Positions 58,001 to 64,000 of a stretch of DNA of 64,000 nucleotides are shown in pieces (the stretch's first letter is position 1; each line of letters starts with the position of its first letter). Origin of the DNA: Dendrobium chrysotoxum (Eukaryota; Streptophyta; Magnoliopsida; Asparagales; Orchidaceae); contig CM034298.1 of the NCBI GenBank assembly GCA_019925795.1, forward strand, positions 28,201,556 through 28,265,555, read 5' to 3'. The position numbers were made by a program, and so were the translations under genes. Under the pieces are notes generated by a model that searched no databases, was not told where the DNA came from, and saw only the letters and a list, made by a program, of their open reading frames with translations.

Positions 58001-58103
58001 AGCAACTGAAAATCAGCTGGCTGACATATTCACTAAACCACTGGCCTTTGACTCATTCAGCATTTTGAGAACCAGATTAGGAGTGATTGATATAAATGCT
58101 TGA
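55083..58103 (+). CDS. Element B Pol: protease, integrase, reverse transcriptase, RNase H
   Basis: 1006 residues from the ATG at 55083; the frame is open from 55053. The order is copia-type: protease (LDSGCSRHMTGD, residues 4-15); integrase zinc finger (WLWHRRLCH...CDACQLGK, about 128-180) and core with Asp in LHMDLFGP (about 198), Asp in SDHGGEFEN (about 258) and Glu in PQQNGVAERKNR (about 294); reverse transcriptase (about 500-760) with YVDDIIFG near 692; RNase H (about 860-990) with YSDSDFAG and STAEAEYIALGS. All catalytic motifs are present. It lies in the -1 frame relative to gag with stops between, so expression needs something other than simple read-through (see findings). Confidence 0.95.
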   Translation: MWYLDSGCSRHMTGDANQFISLEARAGGKVTLGDNTTRKVVGTGIIGDSKNFMIDNVLLVDGLKHNLLSISQLCDKGYSIKFLPTGCILSLNDEVVLQGQRINNVYKLDVSSIKSDNSICLKTAADESWLWHRRLCHASMKTLRRVTQKDLVRGVPKLKFTKDHLCDACQLGKQVQSSFHSVKDISTSRPLEVLHMDLFGPISTASLGGRVYGFVIVDDYSRFTWVKFLSHKSESFDEFRSFSTWIQKKLGCEIITIHSDHGGEFENERFGSFCENHGISHNFSAPRTPQQNGVAERKNRTLVEAARVMLAEYSLPKYFWAEAVNTACYVLNRVNVRVKLNKTPYEIIKGRTPNLSHLHVFGCKVFILNNGKSPLGKFDPKSNEGVFLGYSSVGKSFRVFNRRTLVVEETTHVVFDESDPKESRSEVEDEEIVEVTQGVGNTNLEERVEPQTPLPRDWRYSSSHPKELILGDPSEGVRTRHGLRKEVNHSAFISMTEPTNINQALSDEFWILAMQEELNQFVRNDVWELVERPKNQSIVGTKWVFKNKMNDSGVVVRNKARLVAKGYNQIEGIDFEETFAPVARLEAIRVLLAFACYKGFKLFQMDVKSAFLNGVIKEDVFVEQPPGFESSQYPSHVYKLKKALYGLKQAPRAWYERLSTFLLEREFVKGSVDTTLFLRRLGDDLLIVQIYVDDIIFGSSDKYLCEEFSKTMSKEFEMSMMGELSYFLGFSIRQMDDGTFLNQSKYTKDILKKYEMDKAKPINTPMPSSVQLDKDSNGKSVDQKKYRGIIGSLLYLTTSRPDIMFSVCLCARFQADPKESHLTAVKRILRYLLGTPNLGIWYPRHSTSFEIIGYSDSDFAGCRVDRKSTSGTCQFIGQSLVSWSSRKQNSVALSTAEAEYIALGSCVAQVLWLKQQVLDLGVPVGTISVLCDNTSAICISKNPIQHSRTKHIDIRHHFIRDHVTKGDIELHHVATENQLADIFTKPLAFDSFSILRTRLGVIDINA

Positions 58104-59312
58104 TTCTGATGACTGCTGATTTATTATCTTTCTGATTGGTATTCTGATTTCTGTTAGGTAGGTTTAGTTTTTCTTTTGATTTCTGATTTCTGTTAGTTAG
58201 TTTTTGGCTTTGATTATTTACTTTCAGTTGATTTTATGTCTTTTGCTGATTTCTGTTTTAGCCTTATTGTTAGTTTGATTTAAGTATTTACTCTGATATG
58301 ATTTTATACCTGTTTTTTTTATTCACTAGCTCATATCTTGCACTTACTGTTTTATGTTTTTCAAAATCTGATCACCGCTCACTACTTCTGATAATCTGAA
58401 TTTCTGACTGGGAGTTTTTACCTTGTTTTGATTTGGAAGCTGGTAAGCAGTGATTGATTCCATTGAATCTGTTAAAGGAAAGAAACATTGATGATTGTTT
58501 CTCTTCCTCTAACTCCTTTACTGGTGTATGGTTTCTTTTGGATAAAAATCTTCTTCAAAATTAAAATGTTAGTTTTTTTGAAATAGAGATTATTTTATCT
58601 TCCTACAGTAATCTGCCTCATATCAATAGTGTTTTTCAAAGTCTTGAGTCATTAGTTTGATTTTCTAAAACCAAGTGATTGCATTTATCATATGATGTGT
58701 GGTTTTTTGTTTTGTGAATCATTCTTCCCTACTGTGGAGAGTCATCTCCTATGTCTGGAAGATAGATTCACAGCTGAGACTCTTTAATGATTATGAAAAG
58801 GAGAAAGCTTACAAAAGATGCGCAGTGCGCCAACCAAATTGAAAAAGAGGCATAAAATGAGCCCAAAACTGAAAAGATGCGAAAATGCCAAATACACAAA
58901 GTGTATCAAAAAATCAAAAGATGCGCAGTGCGCCAAATAAATTGAAAAAAAGAGGCACAAAATGAGCCCAACCTAAGCTTTCTTCTCTTTCAGATCTTTA
59001 AATGTCTTAGAAAAAAACTCGTGTGTCACTTAATACGTTCAAAAAGCTTGAGTTTGAAAATCTTGATTTCTGATTTTTTACTTTGTAACACTATTATATC
59101 AGATATTTTTCTGGAACGAGGCTTGAAAGGATCTCTTTTCAAATCTAATGTCTTTTCTTCTGAATCGGATTTTTGTTTTGAAAGAGGTTTACATCGATAA
59201 GGTGCCCGGGGTCGGAGTTACGAAAGTCGATTTTTTCAACCTTTTCTGGATTTCAGCGTTGTCAATCGTTCTCTTATTGGTTTTTGAATATAAAATCAAG
59301 GAAAAATTCTGA
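58104..59312. other. Non-coding region after B pol, shared with A
   Basis: It aligns with A's 48291-49515, with the CTGATTTCTGTTAGTTAG text and the GATGCGCAGTGCGCC repeats (58815-58975). No ORF. The similarity to A ends at AAGGAAAAATTCTGATTT. Confidence 0.85.
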
Positions 59313-59475
59313 TTTACTCGAGCAGATTGATCAAAAAAAAAAAAACTTTGCTTTTTCATGTTTTTTTTCCCTCTGTGAGTTTCTTTTTTTGTGTGTGGCA
59401 TTTTGATTTACATAATTGTGTTTTTGGAATCCTGATTGGTCATCTTCATCATCCATCTTGTTTTGTTTTCTTCAC

Positions 59476-60000
59476 ATCGTCCTGGACGATCCACATATCG
59501 TCCTGGACGATCCACTCCGTCCTGGACGATCTAAACATCGTCCTGGACGATTCGTTCAGAATCGCCCCTCCACTGCTCCAGCTGTTGAAAAATTCCAATT
59601 ATTGGTGATCGTCCCGGACGATACTCACATCGTCCTGGACGATATGATCCATATCCTCCTGATCTGATCAAACGGTTGAGATTGCGCCAATTATTGCCCA
59701 TCGTCCCGGACGATCCCATTATCGTCCCGGACGATCCACCTGTCAAGCCGCTGGACGATTTAAATTCGGCCCATCCGACATATTTATTATAAATCATCCT
59801 GGACGATCCACCTAATCGTCCGGGACGATACCTTTTCGTCAACGGTCGTCCAGCTGACCCCTCGGGACGATCGCCTGTGTCTAATCGTCCCGGACGATAT
59901 CTGATCGTCCTGGACGATCGGACCGCCTTTTTGACCAATCGTACAGGACGACATAAATACCCCGATCGTCCCGGATGATGTCTCGATCGTACTGGACGAT
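59476..60000. promoter_or_regulatory. Dyad array upstream of ORF3 in element B
   Basis: The same ATCGTCC-N-GGACGAT dyads as in the LTRs, mostly paired 21 bp apart: 59476/59497, then 59537 after a shorter-spaced site, 59608/59629, 59700/59721, 59793/59815 (22), 59884/59904 (20), 59965/59986. The last dyad ends 13 bp before a TATA box. The surrounding sequence is not an LTR copy, so the array was acquired or has multiplied independently. Confidence 0.9.
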
Positions 60001-60012
60001 CCGTCCGTTTTC

Positions 60013-60092
60013 TTTATAAACAGCAGATTTCTTGAGCTTTTTCACACCGGTTTTCTCCACTCCACCTCTCCTCCTTACTCTCTCAAATCCTC
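60013..60092 (+). promoter_or_regulatory. TATA box and CT-rich leader of ORF3
   Basis: TTTATAAAC at 60013-60021 is followed by a C/T-rich stretch (CTCCACTCCACCTCTCCTCC) running to the ATG at 60093. This is the look of a plant core promoter and 5' UTR, suggesting ORF3 has its own transcript instead of depending on the LTR promoter. Confidence 0.6.
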
Positions 60093-61178
60093 ATGGCTGG
60101 TGGCAAGCGTTCTCGTCAGAAGGGTGCCAGTTCCTCCCGGGGGCCGGTTGATCCTCGCTTCCCTAATGCAGCCGATCAGGCTGCCTTTGAGCGATACTGC
60201 GAGGTGGGGATCACGCCTTCAAAAATAGTAAATCCCCGTACACTCACATATCCTGTCCTTGATCTATTCGCCCACACCTCCCTCACCTTCATCCTCACCC
60301 TCGCTTTTCCCTTTAGTTCCGAACTTCTTCGCGTTTTCTTCGCGAACCTAAGGATTACCGCCGACTACTCCACTCTCCGGTCCTATGTCAATCAGCGCCC
60401 TGTTGAACTCACCTATCAGGACTTTCACTCCATTCTCCAATTGTCTATAACTGGCGACAAACTCCACACACTTACCACCGACCCAGACTATGATTGGAGT
60501 GTCGCCAATCATTTCCTCCGCAATACAAATGCCCCTTACCATGACAATGCCTGTTCCACACTTCTGAAAGACGCCAGGACTATCCAACATGTTCTTCATT
60601 CCTCCGTCATTCCAAAGGCGGGGGATCGAATTCACATCACCCCCCTCCTGTCCTTGACTACCTACTACATCATGGCCCGTAGGGAATTCAATGCCGCCGA
60701 TCTCATTATCCGATACATTGAGCACCTTACCACCATTCGAGATCCAGGTCATCGCCGTCGCCCAAATCTAGCCTTAGGACATCTCATTGCCTATGCTCTT
60801 GAAACCAAGTATGACCTGCAATATCCTGCAGCCCCAGATGTTCCTACTTACTTCCTCACCAACAATGCCTTCCATGTCCTTCACAGCACCCGACTACATC
60901 CGGAGCCCGCCCCGGATGTTGAGGAAGAGGAAGAAGCAGCCATTCCCGCTCCTGCGGCAGCCGAGGCACCTGCTCCCCTTCGCATTGCCTCTCCCTTTGA
61001 CCACCTGGTGCAGCATTTTGACCAGTGGGAGGCACGGTTCATGGACTATGTTGCGCAGCAGCAACAGCAGCATGACCAGGACATGGCCTGGTTCGGAGCT
61101 CAATTTCAGGCCATTCACCATTACCTCAATCCTCCACCACCGCCTCCTCCTTCCGATCAGGATCCATCTCTGTTTTAG
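60093..61178 (+). CDS. ORF3 of element B, 361-residue protein of unknown function
   Basis: It lies where Sireviruses may carry an env-like ORF, but I see no signal peptide or membrane segment. The N-terminus is basic (MAGGKRSRQKGASSSRG), possibly a nuclear signal. Residues about 30-240 form a globular domain (FERYCEVGITPSK, LLRVFFANLRIT, PVELTYQDFHSILQLS, ITPLLSLTTYYIMARREFN, LALGHLIAYALETKY) resembling the poorly characterised putative plant transposon protein families found in plant retroelements; this match is by impression. An acidic DVEEEEEAA, an Ala/Pro linker, a Gln-rich helix (VAQQQQQHDQDMAWFGAQF) and a PPPPPPP tail follow. Codon use is much more C-rich than gag or pol, which suggests a separate origin. 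It could be a regulator, a Gag-like protein or a captured host gene. Confidence 0.75.
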   Translation: MAGGKRSRQKGASSSRGPVDPRFPNAADQAAFERYCEVGITPSKIVNPRTLTYPVLDLFAHTSLTFILTLAFPFSSELLRVFFANLRITADYSTLRSYVNQRPVELTYQDFHSILQLSITGDKLHTLTTDPDYDWSVANHFLRNTNAPYHDNACSTLLKDARTIQHVLHSSVIPKAGDRIHITPLLSLTTYYIMARREFNAADLIIRYIEHLTTIRDPGHRRRPNLALGHLIAYALETKYDLQYPAAPDVPTYFLTNNAFHVLHSTRLHPEPAPDVEEEEEAAIPAPAAAEAPAPLRIASPFDHLVQHFDQWEARFMDYVAQQQQQHDQDMAWFGAQFQAIHHYLNPPPPPPPSDQDPSLF

Positions 61179-61434
61179 TTTCTTGCTTTTGTGGTTGTTC
61201 CATGTTATGTTTTATTTCAGTGTTCTGTTTTTTTTTCTACCTCCTCCTTTTTTGTGATGTCAAAAGGGGGAGTCAGTTGTAGTCGTGTATGTTTCTATGT
61301 TCCGTTTTCATGTTGTCTGTATTGTTTGAGCTGTTAAATGAAAATTTAAAAAATATTTGTTTTGTTTGATTTTTTAGTTTCATTTTTTTTCAGACCACTT
61401 TACAAATGTTTGCCATCATCAAAAAGGGGGAGAT
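61179..61434 (+). other. 3' end of B internal region with two polypurine tracts
   Basis: Similarity to A resumes at about 61190 (GTGGTTGTTCCATGTTATGTTTTATTTC). It contains TGTCAAAAGGGGGAGTCAG (61257-61275) and AAAAAGGGGGAGAT next to the LTR. Doubled polypurine tracts are a Sirevirus habit. Confidence 0.8.
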
Positions 61435-63131
61435 TGTTGCAAATCTGGTTTTGATGATGACAAACATGTTTCCAGTGTGTTTTGCTTGGCTAATCAGTTT
61501 CAGGCACAAAAGACCATGAGCTACTCAAGCCAACTCAAGATCGGGTCCAAGTGTGTCAAATGTATGATTTTTCCTTTTATTGAGTCAATTGTAATGTAAC
61601 TGATTCCCTAGCTAAGTAACCTTGCACACACACACTCAGGGAGAGAGATTGACTGAATTAGAGTTTCTGTTGCAATTTTGTTCAGATCGTCCTGGACGAT
61701 ACCCACATCGTCCTGGACGATCCAGTTAAAACAGAAACCCTAATTAGGGCGACTAAGTTAAGAAGGACTGATTGAGCCGATCGTCCTGGACGATCTACGG
61801 ATCGTACGGGACGATATTCCCAAATCAGAAATTCTCAGCCGCCAGATTAAGTTAGGCAAGTTCTATTTTAAGTATTTTGGTCTGATCGTCCCGGACGATA
61901 CGTGTATCGTCCTGGACGATTCACTACAATCATGCCTAAATTAGTCTGGTAATTAAGGAAAGCAATTAATGTTTAATTGATACGATCACATCGTCCTGGA
62001 CGATCGCAGGATCGTCCCGGACGATCGTGATCGTCTTGTGCATTTCAGCTGTACGTCCAGAACTATGTACAGGACGATTTGGGGCCTTTTTGAACTAATC
62101 GTACCGGACGATTACCCTATCGTCCGGGACGATCAAGTCATTTTTTGGTCGTCCAGCACAGATTTCTCTGGACGACCCGAACTGTCTTCTGGACGATTTC
62201 CTTCAATTTGAACTAATCGTCCCGGACGATCTCAGGATTGTACGGGACGATATGAACAACTTTTTCTACTGATCGTCCAGAAGAGCCAGATCGTCCAGGC
62301 TGGAACAGCTGAATTTTAACTGATCGTACAGGACGATCTACCGATCGTCCTGGACGATCTTGGCCGACAAGTTGAGATTTAGGGCAAATTTTAAGCCCTC
62401 CTTTAAAAGAACTTTTTCCATGATTTGGAAAAATCTTTTTGCTGCCTTCCTTCCCTGAGAAATCCTAGAGAGAGAGAGAGTTGGGAGAGAGAGAAGAGAT
62501 CTTGTGAGGGGGAGTTAGTGAGGGATTCACTAAGGTTGCTCCAAGCACGGATCAGAGTCGTCTTCTCCGCTCGTCGTCTGTCGTCTAGTCGGTGTTCTTC
62601 GTGGGAGGATCGTTCGCAAGAAGATCCGGGTTCTCTGCCCGCTTCAGGAGGAAGCGAAAGGAGTTCGTGGGTTCTCTGCCCGCTTCAGGTGGAAGCAAAA
62701 GGAGTTCGTGGGTTCTCTGCCCGCTTCAGGAGGAAGCGAAAGGAGGTCGGGTTCTCTGCCTCACCGTGTGGTGAAAAGGAGGTGTTTTGTACAGGCTTCT
62801 CCGCCTTGCTGTGGGAGCAAAAGGAGAGTCACTTTCGTTTAGTGCAATACCCGGAGGGGAGGCTCCGGGGAGTGGACGTAGGTCAAGTTGACCGAACCAC
62901 TATAAAATCTGGTTTGCTTTTCTGATTCAGTTTTGCATTTTACTTTTCAATATAAACTGCTTGGGTGAATATCGTTGGTTGATCTTTTCGTTGTTGTTTA
63001 CTTGTTTCCGCTGCTAAGTATCGAAAAGATTTTTGTAGTTATCGTGAAATTTTTAAATAACCAATTCACCCCCCCTCTTGGTTAGCCTCGGGACTAGTTC
63101 ACTAGGGCTTAACATCCCTTTCGAACTTTCA
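61435..63131 (+). repeat. 3' LTR of element B (1697 bp)
   Basis: Nearly identical to the B 5' LTR. Differences seen by eye include C/T and C/A in the first 130 bases, four in the array region and one at about 62235. The dyad array is at 61686-62358, the minisatellite at 62629-62770. Confidence 0.95.
61686..62358. promoter_or_regulatory. Dyad-pair array in the B 3' LTR
   Basis: Same pairs and 6-bp gaps as the B 5' LTR. One 5' LTR dyad with a mismatch (GGATGAT at about 51956) is intact here, and one here is altered (ATTGTACGGGACGAT near 62235). Confidence 0.9.
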
Positions 63132-63136
63132 TAGTT

Positions 63137-63168
63137 CACTAGGGCTTAACATCCCTATCGAACCTTCA
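63137..63168 (+). repeat. Last 32 bp of the element A 3' LTR
   Basis: CACTAGGGCTTAACATCCCT then ATCGAACCTTCA is the LTR end of A (B's LTR has TTTCGAACTTTCA). It lies between B's TAGTT duplication and A's CTCAC duplication, which proves the nesting order. Confidence 0.95.
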
Positions 63169-63173
63169 CTCAC

Positions 63174-64000
63174 AATACAAAATCAAAATCAAAATTTTCA
63201 CCAAGTAATTTAAATAGTAAATAAATGCATGAAAAAAAAAATGCGAAAAAAATGGAAAAAGCACACTAAAAATTTTTATAGTAGTTCGGTCACTTAACCT
63301 ACGTCCACTCCCCGGAGTCCTCCACTCTGAGAATTGCACTACTAAAAGTTAACTCTCCTTCTGCTCCCACAGCAAGGCGGAGAAGCCTTTACAAGACTCA
63401 CTTTCACCTTCCCCGGTGTGGCGGAATACTAGACGCTATGCCACCATTCTGGCGACGGCAGCGAACCTTCTCCTTTTTCTCCCTCCTAGAGATGGCAGAG
63501 TACCTTAAGGACGTTGACCTTGAAGCCTCTCTTCTTAGAGAACCTTCTCGAGACTCACCAAGGCCATAGGAGGAGCAAGCATGTAGCTAGCTCAGAGCAA
63601 CCATGTGATCCCCTCACACTCCTCCCTCACACTCAAGCTCACCTTCTCCTTCCTCTCACAAACCCTGGATCTCTCCAAAAGCTCCCTCTCAAGTGTTCCT
63701 TCCTATGTCAACCACGGCCTCAATAACTTCTAATTGAATAATAAAAAGTCCTTTTTAAATTAGGCTTAAGAAAATCCTAAAAATTCCAATTTGATGATTC
63801 TATTTGTATAGTATGATCCAATATCATACAGTACGATCAGTTCAAAAATAGTTCCGTCCAGTACGAATGCAGACAGATAGTTCACAAAATTTATGAATAT
63901 CGTGCAGTACGATCCAAAGATCGTACTTGACGATCCTCTTATTTTGAACTGTTCATATGGTACGATCTATGGGACGAATGATATCGTCTCTATTCATCAT
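63174..64000 (-). repeat. Sirevirus-like LTR C, right piece (minus strand, runs off the window)
   Basis: On the minus strand it has the family landmarks TAGTGCAATT, GACTCCGGGGAGTGGACGTAGG and GGCTTCTCCGCCTTGCTGTGG, in the same order as in A and B. Its dyads differ: ATCGTGCAGTACGAT (63899-63913) and ATCGTACTTGACGAT (63920-63934), 21 bp apart, plus a pair at about 63803/63823. The open frame at 63514-63726 is antisense leader text, not a gene. The element continues beyond 64000. Confidence 0.85.

Larger units (their letters stand above)
51477..63131 (+). mobile_element. Sirevirus-like Ty1/copia element B, 11655 bp, apparently intact
   Basis: Two 1697-bp LTRs (51477-53173, 61435-63131), target duplication TAGTT (51472-51476, 63132-63136), a perfect primer-binding site, open gag and pol, and a third ORF. 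By eye the LTRs differ at about seven positions (0.4%), so the insertion is young. It sits in the same orientation inside the 3' LTR of its relative A. It exceeds A's internal length mainly by the 1.9-kb ORF3 segment (59313-61190). Confidence 0.96.
41662..63168 (+). mobile_element. Sirevirus-like Ty1/copia element A, split by element B
   Basis: 5' LTR 41662-43361; internal region 43362-49807; 3' LTR 49808-51476 plus 63137-63168 on the far side of B. The target duplication CTCAC at 41657-41661 and 63169-63173 proves that the two distant ends belong to one insertion. Two G-rich polypurine tracts near the 3' LTR, the gag with two zinc knuckles and the LTR palindromes fit the Sirevirus lineage. 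A lacks the extra ORF segment seen in B and carries four in-frame stops. Confidence 0.95.

Noticed and set aside
60093..61178. ORF3 as a retroviral-type envelope gene
   Set aside because: The position fits, but there is no signal peptide, transmembrane segment or glycosylated ectodomain pattern; the protein looks soluble with a Gln-rich helix and a poly-Pro tail.
63514..63726. 70-codon plus-strand frame near the window end
   Set aside because: Antisense of the LTR C leader region, which is conserved in the family as non-coding sequence.

Overview
The window is nuclear DNA of a flowering plant: spliced GT/AG introns, a plant-only SKU5-type gene, and Sirevirus, Tekay, Tat, hAT and RTE-type transposable elements. 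I cannot name the species. Only one host gene is supported, an SKU5/SKS-like multicopper-oxidase-family protein (nine coding exons between 7974 and 27579). Almost everything else is mobile DNA, much of it nested.

Layout. 1-2300 has no recognisable gene. 2309-6680 is the 3' part of a decayed Tat-type Ty3/gypsy element: integrase end, an antisense coiled-coil gene, 86-bp tandem repeats, polypurine tract and 3' LTR. 6680-7973 is the promoter side of the SKU5-like gene. Its intron 4 holds a MITE. Its intron 7 is 15.9 kb long and contains truncated RTE-like LINE copies, a 3.85-kb hAT transposon inserted in one copy (8-bp target duplication), and an 8.9-kb minus-strand Tekay-type element inserted in the LINE's TTG tail (5-bp duplication). 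Exons 8 and 9 follow and encode a GPI-anchor-like C-terminus.

27.6-41.5 kb is intergenic, with a decayed Sirevirus-like LTR and gag, a broken RNase H fragment and several unexplained repeats. 41.5-64.0 kb is a three-level nest of Sirevirus-like Ty1/copia elements. A minus-strand LTR (C) is split by element A (41662-63168, duplication CTCAC), and A's 3' LTR is split by element B (51477-63131, duplication TAGTT). A is disabled by four in-frame stops. B is young and looks intact: its LTRs differ at about seven of 1697 positions, and gag and pol are open.

The most interesting signal is an array of 15-bp dyads (ATCGTCC-N-GGACGAT) in the U3 part of every A and B LTR. They come as pairs with a constant 6-bp gap (21 bp start to start), and the pairs recur about every 106 bp. 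The same array lies just upstream of a TATA box and a 361-codon ORF (60093-61178) in a 1.9-kb segment that B has and A lacks. This suggests a regulatory module shared by the LTR promoter and an extra ORF. Older relatives in the window keep the layout but show a symmetrically changed dyad.
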